From JAXDJJ01 sp034665745 (GTDB lineage Bacteria > Actinomycetota > CADDZG01 > WHSQ01), in the NCBI GenBank assembly GCA_034665745.1, contig JAXDJJ010000008.1, positions 1 through 24,165 on the forward strand: a stretch of 24,165 nucleotides of DNA, written 5' to 3'. This document shows, in pieces, positions 6,240 to 13,859 of this stretch (the first letter of the stretch is position 1; each line of letters begins with the position of its first letter). Made by a program: the position numbers and the translations under genes. The notes below the pieces were generated by a model. It worked only from the letters and a program-made list of their open reading frames with translations. It had not been told where the DNA came from and made no database searches.

Positions 6240-7874
6240 TTGGCAACACAAGATCGTTCGGCACTCGAAGGTAAAGGAGTCGCCGAGCTGAAAGAGATAG
6301 CGAAGTCACTCGATCTCAAGGTGACCGGTCTGAAGAAGGCCGACATCATCGAGAAGATCGCGGGTGGCTCCAAGAACGGCTCGTCCACTCCGAAGCGTGA
6401 GGCCGCCCCATCGCGGGAGACCAAGACCGCTCCCACGCGCGAGGCCGCTCCTTCTTTCGAAGCAGCGACGAACGGTGACGCACCCGCGTCCGGCGTTCGT
6501 GACGAGAGCGCGGTCGACGACCGCGACAACAGAGACGATCGCAATCGCAACCGTCAGCAACAGCACCGTCCCCAGCAAGGTGGCAACCGGGGGCCGCGCC
6601 AGCGGGAGAAAGCCGAACCGCAAGGACGTGGCGGCAGTCGCAGGCGTCGTCGTGGCCGCGGAGCCAGCGGTGGTGGCGGTGGCGGCGGTGGCGTTCCGGC
6701 CTACATGCGCGACGAGAACTGGGAAACCCTCGAGGCCGAGGACGATCCGAATGCAGAGGTTCGCACCGGCATCCTCGACCTGCTCCCCGAGGGCTACGGA
6801 TTCCTTCGCACGAGTGGTTACCTTCCGGGCGACAAGGACGTCTATGTCTCGGTCAGCCAGGTCCGCCGCTTCAAGCTGCGCAAAGGTGACGAGGTCACCG
6901 GTTCGGTGCGCTCGCCGAAAGAGTCGGAGAAGTACCAAGCCCTATTGAAGATCCACAACATCAACGGACAGGACCCGGAGACCGCGCAGAACCGTCCGCG
7001 CTTCGCCGACCTGACTCCGCTGTATCCCGACGAGCGCTTGACGTTGGAGCAGCCCGACAACCCACGCGCTATCACTCCGCGCATCGTCGATCTCATCGCG
7101 CCGATCGGTAAGGGACAGCGCGGGATGATCGTCTCGCCGCCGAAGGCTGGCAAGACGACGGTCATGAAGGAGATCGCGAACTCGGTCCTCACGAACAACC
7201 CAGAGACGCACCTCATCGTGCTCCTGGTCGACGAGCGCCCCGAGGAAGTCACCGACATGCAGCGCTCGGTCGATGGCGAGGTCATCTACTCGACCTTCGA
7301 CCGTCCGTCCGACGACCACATCCAGGTCACCGAGCTCACCTTGGAACGCGCGAAGCGTCTCGTCGAGACCGGCAAGGACGTGATGATCCTGCTCGACGGA
7401 ATCACGCGCCTGTCGCGTGCTTACAACCTCGCGACACCTGCCTCCGGACGCATCCTGTCTGGTGGTGTCGACTCGACTGCCCTGTACCCGCCGAAGAAGT
7501 TCTTCGGTGCTGCTCGAAACATCGAGCACGGCGGCTCGTTGACTATCCTCGCGACCGCCCTTGTCGAGACCGGTTCCAGGATGGACGAGGTCATCTTCGA
7601 GGAGTTCAAGGGGACCGGTAACTGGGAGCTGAAGCTCGACCGCAAGATGTCGGACAAGCGCATCTTCCCGGCGATCGACATCCCCGCCTCGGGCACCCGT
7701 AAGGAAGAGCTCTTGCTGACCCCAGAGGAGCTCCAGCTGGTCTGGCGTCTCCGCCGGGTCCTCCATGCGGTCGAAGGAGGGGCTCTCGAGCTCCTCATCG
7801 ACAAGATGAAGGCCACCCAGGGCAACGCCCAGTTCCTCCACGAGATCTCCCAAGCCCCAACCAAGGGAGAATAG
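6240..7874 (+). CDS. rho: transcription termination factor Rho
   Basis: Rho is the hexameric RNA-dependent ATPase that ends untranslated transcripts. The 544-residue protein has an N-terminal SAP-like helical domain (about 8-42), a low-complexity Arg/Asn/Gln/Gly insertion (about 75-153) ending in eight glycines, a cold-shock RNA-binding domain (about 172-245) and the RecA-like motor. In the motor, Walker A is SPPKAGKTT at 299-307 and Walker B is VMILLDGITRL. Escherichia coli Rho has 419 residues; the extra length is the insertion, common in actinobacteria. I chose TTG 6240 because AGGAGG (6227-6232) is seven bases upstream. The ATG at 6234 has only one base of spacing but gives nearly the same protein. 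It follows the aldolase gene without a gap. Confidence 0.97.
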   Translation: MATQDRSALEGKGVAELKEIAKSLDLKVTGLKKADIIEKIAGGSKNGSSTPKREAAPSRETKTAPTREAAPSFEAATNGDAPASGVRDESAVDDRDNRDDRNRNRQQQHRPQQGGNRGPRQREKAEPQGRGGSRRRRRGRGASGGGGGGGGVPAYMRDENWETLEAEDDPNAEVRTGILDLLPEGYGFLRTSGYLPGDKDVYVSVSQVRRFKLRKGDEVTGSVRSPKESEKYQALLKIHNINGQDPETAQNRPRFADLTPLYPDERLTLEQPDNPRAITPRIVDLIAPIGKGQRGMIVSPPKAGKTTVMKEIANSVLTNNPETHLIVLLVDERPEEVTDMQRSVDGEVIYSTFDRPSDDHIQVTELTLERAKRLVETGKDVMILLDGITRLSRAYNLATPASGRILSGGVDSTALYPPKKFFGAARNIEHGGSLTILATALVETGSRMDEVIFEEFKGTGNWELKLDRKMSDKRIFPAIDIPASGTRKEELLLTPEELQLVWRLRRVLHAVEGGALELLIDKMKATQGNAQFLHEISQAPTKGE

Positions 7875-7898
7875 AGAAGGAATAGTGGGGTTAAGGAA

Positions 7899-8054
7899 TT
7901 GTTCCTAGGCCTTGGGCTACCCGAGTGGTTGACGATCATCGGCCTGGTCGGAGGGTTATGGCTAACCTTCTGGATCATGGCCCGGGCGTCGGTGGCCTAC
8001 GAACGAGCACGACAAGCGAGAGAAGCCAGAGAACAGGAAGAGGACACGACATGA
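7899..8054 (+). CDS. small single-pass membrane protein between rho and rpmE
   Basis: A 51-residue reading frame fills the gap between rho and rpmE and ends in TGA within ACATGA, overlapping the rpmE start by four bases. The peptide begins MFLGLGLPEW, has one hydrophobic helix (about residues 11-27, rich in Ile, Leu, Val, Trp and Phe), then a charged helix rich in Arg, Ala and Glu (about 28-48), giving an inside-positive single-pass topology. The likely start is TTG 7899, with GGGG eight bases upstream; a second TTG lies ten codons later. The frame is that of rho beyond its stop. The coupling and the tidy membrane-peptide composition argue for a real gene. I recognise no family. Confidence 0.6.
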   Translation: MFLGLGLPEWLTIIGLVGGLWLTFWIMARASVAYERARQAREAREQEEDTT

Positions 8055-8344
8055 AGACAGACATCCATCCCGAGTACCTAGAGACCCACGTCACGTGCTC
8101 CTGTGGGAACACCTTCACGACCCGTTCGGTGAAGTCCGAGCTCCACGTCGAGCTCTGCAACCAGTGCCACCCGTTCTACACGGGCAAGCAGAAGCTGGTC
8201 GACACCGGGGGCCGCGTCGAGCGTTTCCAGAAGAAGTACGGCGGTCGGTCTGCAGCCCGTCGTCCCGAGGCAGCTCCTGCAGAAGCAGTCGCACCCGCAG
8301 AAGCAGAGCCCGAAGCACCCGCTGCTGACGCCGACCAGTCGTAA
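8051..8344 (+). CDS. rpmE: ribosomal protein bL31, zinc-binding type
   Basis: Large-subunit ribosomal protein bL31 at the intersubunit bridge. The 97 residues start MKTDIHPEY, and four cysteines (C16, C18, C36, C39) form the zinc site of the C+ type. RFQKKYGG closes the conserved part at about residue 65. Beyond it is a roughly 30-residue Ala/Pro/Glu-rich tail that bL31 proteins usually lack or keep short. The start is fixed by homology and by the ATGA overlap with the small membrane peptide. The rho-rpmE pairing is conserved in Bacillus and Mycobacterium. The C+ type implies dependence on zinc; a zinc-independent paralog might exist elsewhere. Confidence 0.96.
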   Translation: MKTDIHPEYLETHVTCSCGNTFTTRSVKSELHVELCNQCHPFYTGKQKLVDTGGRVERFQKKYGGRSAARRPEAAPAEAVAPAEAEPEAPAADADQS

Positions 8345-8358
8345 CGACCGGTAACGGC

Positions 8359-9303
8359 GTGGGGGATCACAACCACAAGCGACCATCGGTCGGGGGCCAA
8401 GCAGTCCTCGAAGGCGTGATGATGCGCGGCCCGGCCTCCTGGTCGGTCGCGTGCCGTCGCCCCGACGACTCGATCTCCGTCGATCGTTTCCCCCTGCCAA
8501 CTCTGGCCGAGCGCCACAAGTGGCTCAAGTGGCCCCTTTTCCGAGGCGTACTTGTTCTTGGTGAGTCGCTTGCCATAGGCATCAAGGCGTTGATGATCTC
8601 CGCGAACCAGGCCCTCGAGGACGAAGAGCAGATGTCCGAGAAGCAGCTGGGTTGGACCTTGGCCGTGTCGATGGTGATGTTCTCGGCCGTGTTCATCGTC
8701 TTGCCGGTGCTTGGAACCCGGGCGATCGAAGCGATCTTCGGTGACATCGCACACGAGCGGCCTTTGGTCTTCAACCTGATCGAAGGTGCGATCCGTTTGG
8801 GGATGTTCGTCGGCTACCTCGCCATCATCGGCCAGTTCAAAGACATCCGCCGTGTGTTCGAGTACCACGGGGCCGAACACAAGACGATCTACGCGTACGA
8901 GAACGGCGATCCGCTGGATCCAGCCGAGATCGATCGCAAGTACCCCACGCTGCACGTTCGTTGCGGGACGAACTTCCTGTTCATCGTCCTATTCCTAACC
9001 ATCGCGGCGCACTTCTTGATCGACCTGTTCCTGACGACGGCATTGCTGCCTCGCATCTTGATCAGGCTCTCGGCGATCCCACTCCTCGCCGGCATCTCTT
9101 ACGAGGCGATCAAACTGGCGTCCAAGAACGAAGAGTCATTGTTCTTCCGGATCTCGATGCTTCCGGGTCTCGCTCTCCAGCGGATCACAACGAAGCCACC
9201 GTCCCTGGACCAGATCGAAGTCGCTATCGCTGCGATGAGAGCGGTCGCCGAAGACATCGACGCGGCGACGATTGAAGCAGCACCCGAAGCACCCGTCGCT
9301 TAA
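8359..9303 (+). CDS. DUF1385 family membrane protein (YqhQ-like)
   Basis: A 314-residue integral membrane protein of the DUF1385 family, whose B. subtilis member is YqhQ. Its function is not settled. The signature GGQAVLEGVMMRGP is at 12-25, EYHGAEHKTIYAYENG at 168-183 and YPTLHVRCGTNFLF at 195-208. Hydrophobic segments lie around 100-120, 138-160, 205-228 and 235-252. The conserved His/Glu/Cys residues suggest metal binding, an inference only. The start is GTG 8359, directly before the conserved N-terminus, with no convincing Shine-Dalgarno sequence. It lies between rpmE (14-base gap) and prfA (11-base gap). Confidence 0.9.
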   Translation: MGDHNHKRPSVGGQAVLEGVMMRGPASWSVACRRPDDSISVDRFPLPTLAERHKWLKWPLFRGVLVLGESLAIGIKALMISANQALEDEEQMSEKQLGWTLAVSMVMFSAVFIVLPVLGTRAIEAIFGDIAHERPLVFNLIEGAIRLGMFVGYLAIIGQFKDIRRVFEYHGAEHKTIYAYENGDPLDPAEIDRKYPTLHVRCGTNFLFIVLFLTIAAHFLIDLFLTTALLPRILIRLSAIPLLAGISYEAIKLASKNEESLFFRISMLPGLALQRITTKPPSLDQIEVAIAAMRAVAEDIDAATIEAAPEAPVA

Positions 9304-9314
9304 CTTCATTCCTC

Positions 9315-10388
9315 GTGAACTTGCCACGTGCGCGCCTAGAAGAGATGGAAGCTCGGTTCGAGCAGGTCGAACGCGAGCTCGCCGACCCCGGCGCAGGCGC
9401 TTATCCCGACACTCTTAGGAAGCTCGGCAAGGAGCACTCCGACCTCAAGCCTTTGGTGGACAAGTGGCGCGAGTACCGTTCGATCTCTTCTGACCTCGCC
9501 GAAGCGAAGGCGATGCTCGGGGGGAGCTCGGGCGAGGAGCGCACCTACCTGCAGAAAGAGATCAGTGAAGCAGAGGCACGCCTGGAGACCTTGACGAACG
9601 ATCTCTTCAAGGCTCTATTGCCGAAGGACCCGAACGATGACCGCGACGTGATCATGGAGATCCGCGCCAGCGCTGGTGGTGACGAAGCGGGCTTGTTCGC
9701 CGCCGACCTCTTCCGCATGTACACGCGCTACGCCGAGGACAAGAAGTACAAGACCGAGGTCCTCAACTCGAACCCGACCGGTGTCAATGGTTACAAGGAA
9801 GTGACGTTCGCTGTGAAGGGCAAAGGTGCGTACTCGAAACTCAAGCACGAAGCCGGTGTCCATCGTGTCCAGCGAGTCCCGGTGACCGAGTCACAGGGAC
9901 GCATCCACACGTCGACGGCGTCGGTGATCGTGCTTCCGGAGGCAGACGAGGTCGAGGTCAACATCGACCCCAACGATCTGAAGATCGACGTCTACCGCTC
10001 GAGTGGCCCCGGTGGCCAGTCCGTCAACACGACGGACTCCGCGGTCCGCATCAAGCACCTGCCTACCGGTGTCGAGGTTGCCTGCCAGGACGAGAAGTCC
10101 CAGCTACAGAACCGGGAGAAAGCTCTGCGCATCCTGCGGTCTCGATTGCTACAGATCGAGCAGGACAAGCAAGCCCAGGAGATGTCGGATCAGCGCAAGT
10201 CGCAGGTTGGCACGGGCGACCGCTCGGAGCGGATCAGGACCTACAACTTCCCCGAGAACCGGGTGACGGACCACCGCATCAACTACACGGCCCATCGCCT
10301 CCAAGAGATACTCGAAGGCGACCTCGATGACCTCATCGAGACCCTGGGCGCGCATTTCCAGGCCGAGTCTTTGGGAGAGGGCGAGTAG
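9315..10388 (+). CDS. prfA: peptide chain release factor 1
   Basis: RF1 reads UAA and UAG and triggers peptide release. The 357-residue protein has the PxT anticodon-mimic motif as PVT at 189-191 within HRVQRVPVTESQGRIHTST. The GGQ hydrolysis motif is at 233-235 in RSSGPGGQSVNTTDSAVR. PxT, rather than SPF, identifies RF1. I chose GTG 9315 because it gives the normal N-terminal length. Upstream is ATTCCTC with no Shine-Dalgarno sequence; an ATG at 9345 would remove ten residues. TAACTT at 9301-9306 could be a -10 element for a near-leaderless transcript. The next gene encodes the methyltransferase that modifies the GGQ glutamine. Confidence 0.96.
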   Translation: MNLPRARLEEMEARFEQVERELADPGAGAYPDTLRKLGKEHSDLKPLVDKWREYRSISSDLAEAKAMLGGSSGEERTYLQKEISEAEARLETLTNDLFKALLPKDPNDDRDVIMEIRASAGGDEAGLFAADLFRMYTRYAEDKKYKTEVLNSNPTGVNGYKEVTFAVKGKGAYSKLKHEAGVHRVQRVPVTESQGRIHTSTASVIVLPEADEVEVNIDPNDLKIDVYRSSGPGGQSVNTTDSAVRIKHLPTGVEVACQDEKSQLQNREKALRILRSRLLQIEQDKQAQEMSDQRKSQVGTGDRSERIRTYNFPENRVTDHRINYTAHRLQEILEGDLDDLIETLGAHFQAESLGEGE

Positions 10389-10389
10389 A

Positions 10390-11178
10390 ACGACTCAAAC
10401 CCTGCTGGATCAAGTGAAGGTCATCCTCGACGACTCGGTCGTCGACATCGGTCCTCGCGAAGCGCAATGGATAACCGAAGCAGCAGACGACGAAGGGGCT
10501 GCCCTCGATATGGCCCGGCGGCGTTCGAAGGGTGAGCCTTTGCAGTACGTCCTCGGCAACGCACACTTCCGCAAGATCGTCCTCTCGGTGGGGCCCGGCG
10601 TATTCATCCCGCGTCCCGAGACCGAGCTACTGGTCGAGAAGGCGCTCGAGCTGTTGCCGCACGGGGGCCGCGTTGTCGATCTCGGTACCGGCTCCGGCGC
10701 GATAGCGCTGTCGATCGCGTACGAGCGTCCCGACGCGGATGTCTACGCGACCGAAGCCGACACCGGTGCGTATCCGTGGGCGGTCAGGAATCGAGATGAG
10801 CTGGCCCTCTCTGCCGAGATCATCGAAGGAGATCTTTTCGAAGGTCTTCCTGAGGAGCTCAAGGGAACGTTCGATGTCGTCGTGTCCAACCCGCCCTACG
10901 TCGCAACCTCTCGTAGAGAGATCCTTCCGATCGACGTGCGCGATCACGAGCCGGAGAAGGCGCTGTACGGCGGGGGCGACGGCATGTTGGTGACGACTCG
11001 GGTCGCACAAGAAGCGCGTTCCTGGTTGAAACCGGGTGGTTGGCTTGCACTAGAGATGAGCGTTGAGCAACAGCAAGACATGACCACTCTCCTTGCGGGG
11101 CTCGACTATCGAAACGTGAAGATCGGCATCGATCTGGCGGAGTGGCCGAGACTCGTCGTCGCTCAAGTCCCAGGGTGA
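10390..11178 (+). CDS. prmC: release factor glutamine methyltransferase
   Basis: PrmC methylates the glutamine of the GGQ motif of release factors with S-adenosylmethionine. The protein shows FIPRPETELLVE (72-83), the SAM loop VVDLGTGSGAIALS (95-108) and the catalytic NPPY at 167-170. The start is uncertain. ATG 10327 is the first canonical start, with GAAGG eight bases upstream, but lies 62 bases inside prfA and adds 21 unconserved residues. GTG 10414 would cut into the first helix. ACG 10390, nine bases after GGGAGAGG and one base past the prfA stop, puts the N-terminus where homologs begin, so I use it provisionally. The N-terminal domain is about 20 residues shorter than in Escherichia coli. 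The GTGA overlap with the next gene suggests coupling. Confidence 0.9.
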   Translation, partial: TTQTLLDQVKVILDDSVVDIGPREAQWITEAADDEGAALDMARRRSKGEPLQYVLGNAHFRKIVLSVGPGVFIPRPETELLVEKALELLPHGGRVVDLGTGSGAIALSIAYERPDADVYATEADTGAYPWAVRNRDELALSAEIIEGDLFEGLPEELKGTFDVVVSNPPYVATSRREILPIDVRDHEPEKALYGGGDGMLVTTRVAQEARSWLKPGGWLALEMSVEQQQDMTTLLAGLDYRNVKIGIDLAEWPRLVVAQVPG

Positions 11179-11762
11179 CGACCGTCGATGAAGCAGCGAG
11201 GGCGCTGCGTTCAGGCAGTCTTGCGGTCATACCGACGGACACGGTCTACGGACTCGCCGCACATCTCGAACATCCCGAGGCGATAGAAGCGATCTTCGAG
11301 GCGAAAGCGCGCCCTCCCGAGAAGCCGCTCCCGATCCTTGGGGCAGATCTCGAACAACTGATGGGTCTCGCGGAGTTCGATGAGCGCGCCAGTCGTCTCG
11401 CTGAGCGGTTCTGGCCGGGGCCCCTGACCATGATCCTGCCTCGCTCCACTGGGTTCACCACCGATCTAGGTGGCGACGATCATCGGAACGTCGGCGTGCG
11501 AGTGCCGAAGGAACCTCGAACCCTCGAATTGTTGCGCGCCACCGGGCCGCTGGCCGTTACGAGTGCCAACCGTTCTGGAGACAAGGAAGCGATGACGGTT
11601 GACGAAGCACGGACCGCTCTTGGCGATGCAGTGTCTGTCTATCTAGATGGTGGGCGCTGCGTGGGCGTTCCCTCGACCATCGTCTTCCTTGCCGGCGAGC
11701 GACGACTACTGCGAGAGGGAACGATCCCTGCTTCGCTGGTGACTCAGATACTCAGCGAGTAG
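11175..11762 (+). CDS. ywlC: L-threonylcarbamoyladenylate synthase (Sua5/YwlC/YrdC family)
   Basis: It makes threonylcarbamoyl-AMP from threonine, bicarbonate and ATP, the first step of t6A37 modification of ANN-decoding tRNAs. The 195-residue protein has PTDTVYGLA near residue 20, KARPPEKPLPIL, the WPGPLT block, TSANRSG and VPSTIV, all signature stretches of the YrdC fold. The length fits the YrdC domain alone; a Sua5 C-terminal domain is absent. GTG 11175 overlaps the prmC stop in GTGA. An upstream ATG at 11142 would lie inside prmC and is less likely. The 3' end overlaps the oppositely oriented carboxypeptidase gene by 19 bases. Confidence 0.94.
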   Translation: MTTVDEAARALRSGSLAVIPTDTVYGLAAHLEHPEAIEAIFEAKARPPEKPLPILGADLEQLMGLAEFDERASRLAERFWPGPLTMILPRSTGFTTDLGGDDHRNVGVRVPKEPRTLELLRATGPLAVTSANRSGDKEAMTVDEARTALGDAVSVYLDGGRCVGVPSTIVFLAGERRLLREGTIPASLVTQILSE

Positions 11763-13243
11763 ATCTCCGAGTACTTGCTCCCGATGTGGTCCAAGAACGG
11801 TTGCGCGGTCAGATCGGTGCCGAGGATGTTGTGGGCAAGCTCTTTCGCTGGGTACAGGTATGCATGCTGATGCACGTTCTCCCTCAACCACCCAAGGACG
11901 CGCGAGCTGTCGCCCTTTCGTAGCTCGTCGTCGACATCACCGATGTCCGCGATCATCTTGTCGTAGAAGGCAGCGGCGTAAAGGGTTCCCAGTGTGTAGG
12001 TCGGGAAGTAGCCGAAGTAGCCGTCCGCCCAGTGCATGTCTTGGAGAACCCCGTCGGAATGACTCTCGGGACGTATGCCCAGGTGCTTCTCCATCGCTGC
12101 ATCCCACGCGTCCGGAAGATCGGCCACTTGGAGCTCGTCTCGGAACAGCGCCAGCTCGAGTTCGAAGCGCAGCGCGATGTGGAGGTTGTAGGTGACCTCG
12201 TCAGCCTTGATCCGGATCAACGAACGCTCCGGGTGGTTGATGCCTCGGTAGAACTCGTCCGGGTCTGTGTTGCCTAGCTGCTTCTCGAACAGGTCCTTGA
12301 GGCCGGGCAGTAGGTGCTCGCTAAACGCGCGCCCGCGGCCCACGTGGTTCTCCCACAGCCGCGATTGTGATTCGTGCATCCCCATCGATGGCGCATCGGC
12401 AACCGGAAGCCCCGCCATCGCATCGGGAGAACCTTGGTCGTAGAGGGCGTGACCCGTTTCGTGGATCGCCGCGTAGATCGACATCATCAGATCGTCTTCC
12501 TCAACCCGCAGGGTCTGACGGATGTCCCCGTGGGCGATCCTGATCGTGAAGGGGTGAGGGGAGAAGTCCAACCGACCACCCTCGCGATCGAACCCGAGGC
12601 GATCGACAAGGGCATTGCAGAAATCGATCTGCTTGTTCACCTCGTAGTTGTCGGACAGGAACTTCGGGGGCGGCCCAGCTGCGTCGAGGATCGCGGCGGC
12701 AAGAGGCTGCAACCCCTCGGTCAGGTTGGTGAACAAGGCCTCTAGCTCGCGGGCGGTCATCCCGGGCTCGAAGTAGTCGAGGCATGCGTCGTAGCGCTCG
12801 TTCGTCCACCCGAGATGGTCCGCCTCTTCCTTCTTCAGTCGGACGGTGGCTTCCATGAACGGTTGGAACTTCCTGAAATCCGATTCTGGTCTGGCGTCGG
12901 CCCAAGCTTGGTAACCGCGCATCTCAGATTCCTTCAACTCGGTCACGAGTTTCGCCGGGACCTTGGTGGCCTTGTCGCGCTCCCTCTTCAAGATGCGAAC
13001 GCTGGCAGACTGGATCGGATCCAAGGAAGCATCGCCTTCGAGCTCGGCGATCAGGTCACCAAGCTCGGGGTCTGTAACGCGTTCGTGGATGAAGCGCGCC
13101 ATCGTGCCCACTGCACGAGCACGTGCGTCACCACCCTTTGCCGGCATGAAGGACGCCTGGTCCCACTCGAACAAGGCGTAGGCGCTATTGATGTCGTTCA
13201 TCTCGCGGAGCTTTTCGACGAACCGTTCCCACGTGGTGGACAT
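11744..13243 (-). CDS. M32 family metallocarboxypeptidase (Taq carboxypeptidase type)
   Basis: A zinc carboxypeptidase of peptidase family M32 that removes C-terminal residues from peptides, probably cytoplasmic as there is no signal peptide. The 499-residue length is typical. Zinc ligands are in HETGH (261-265), with the third ligand E291 in MHESQSRLWEN. HPF (230-232), IRIKADEVTYNLHIALRFELE and the C-terminal YFPTYTLG block are family hallmarks. The ATG at 13243 has AAGGTGGG just upstream. It is the only minus-strand gene in this part of the window. It is convergent and overlapping with ywlC and divergent from the phosphatase gene across 33 bases. Confidence 0.96.
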   Translation of the reverse strand: MSTTWERFVEKLREMNDINSAYALFEWDQASFMPAKGGDARARAVGTMARFIHERVTDPELGDLIAELEGDASLDPIQSASVRILKRERDKATKVPAKLVTELKESEMRGYQAWADARPESDFRKFQPFMEATVRLKKEEADHLGWTNERYDACLDYFEPGMTARELEALFTNLTEGLQPLAAAILDAAGPPPKFLSDNYEVNKQIDFCNALVDRLGFDREGGRLDFSPHPFTIRIAHGDIRQTLRVEEDDLMMSIYAAIHETGHALYDQGSPDAMAGLPVADAPSMGMHESQSRLWENHVGRGRAFSEHLLPGLKDLFEKQLGNTDPDEFYRGINHPERSLIRIKADEVTYNLHIALRFELELALFRDELQVADLPDAWDAAMEKHLGIRPESHSDGVLQDMHWADGYFGYFPTYTLGTLYAAAFYDKMIADIGDVDDELRKGDSSRVLGWLRENVHQHAYLYPAKELAHNILGTDLTAQPFLDHIGSKYSEIYSLSI

Positions 13244-13249
13244 GGACCC

Positions 13250-13269
13250 ACCTTATCGAGGGATACGGT
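13250..13269. promoter_or_regulatory. possible divergent -10 elements in a 33-base intergenic region
   Basis: Two TANNNT hexamers face away from each other. TACGGT (13264-13269, plus) ends seven bases before the phosphatase ATG. TAAGGT on the minus strand (complement of 13250-13255) ends six bases before the carboxypeptidase ATG. These distances would put transcription starts at or next to the start codons, as in leaderless actinobacterial mRNAs. The minus hexamer also reads as a Shine-Dalgarno sequence, so the call is tentative. Confidence 0.35.
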
Positions 13270-13276
13270 CGCGACC

Positions 13277-13813
13277 ATGAGGGTCTTGATGGTGTGTACG
13301 GGCAACCTATGCCGCTCGCCCATGGCAGAGGCGGTGTTCCGCGACGCCGTAGCGAAGCGAGGATGCGATATCGAGGTCGCCTCGGTAGGGACGTGGGCCT
13401 ATTACGGCAATCCCGCCACCGACGAGGCCATCGAGGTGCTCCGAGAGCGGGGGATAGACCTCTCGGCTCACCAGTCGCGTGCGATGGACCCGAAAGAGGT
13501 CAAAGCGGCCGATCTCGTCATCGCGATGACGAGCGTGCACCGCCGAGAGATCCTGACTGTCGCCCCCGGAGTGGACCACAAGCTGATCCTGATGAAGGAG
13601 CTCGTCGAGCTCGCCATCGACGGTGACCTTCCGGATACTTCGGAGGCACGCCTCCAGCGCCTACTTGGGGCTCCGCGACCGAAATGGCGGCGGGCACTCG
13701 ATCTGGACGACCCGATCGGCAAACCGATCAATGCTTACGAGCAGACCGTCAGATCGATCGAGATGGGGGTCGAGGTTCTGGCCAGCGCCCTCTGTGGACC
13801 CTCGCCCGCCTAG
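13277..13813 (+). CDS. low-molecular-weight protein phosphatase (YwlE-like)
   Basis: A 178-residue phosphatase of the low-molecular-weight protein-tyrosine phosphatase fold. The phosphate loop C7-TGNLC-R13-S is at the N-terminus. The catalytic acid is probably the Asp of DLDDPIGKP late in the protein, where most family members have DP followed by an aromatic residue. In B. subtilis the syntenic gene ywlE encodes a phosphoarginine phosphatase, so either Tyr or Arg phosphatase activity is possible. ATG 13277 places the Cys at residue 7 as expected. There is no clear Shine-Dalgarno sequence, and a possible -10 seven bases upstream suggests a leaderless mRNA. rpiB follows after 46 bases. Confidence 0.9.
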   Translation: MRVLMVCTGNLCRSPMAEAVFRDAVAKRGCDIEVASVGTWAYYGNPATDEAIEVLRERGIDLSAHQSRAMDPKEVKAADLVIAMTSVHRREILTVAPGVDHKLILMKELVELAIDGDLPDTSEARLQRLLGAPRPKWRRALDLDDPIGKPINAYEQTVRSIEMGVEVLASALCGPSPA

Positions 13814-13847
13814 GGCGCGAAAACAGGCCCCGATGGGGTCCGCAAAT

Positions 13848-13853
13848 TAGACT
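13848..13853 (+). promoter_or_regulatory. possible -10 element for leaderless rpiB
   Basis: TAGACT fits the actinobacterial TANNNT consensus and ends six bases before the rpiB GTG, which has no Shine-Dalgarno sequence. This would place the first transcribed base on the start codon. No good -35 is visible, so this is a weak call. Confidence 0.35.
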
Positions 13854-13859
13854 CGCCCG

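Noticed and set aside
6942..7853. Minus-strand frame opposite the Rho motor domain
   Set aside because: Shadow of a conserved gene with no independent evidence.
13828..13838. CCCC-GAT-GGGG mini-hairpin between the phosphatase gene and rpiB
   Set aside because: Four base pairs with a three-base loop and no T tract is too weak to call a terminator.
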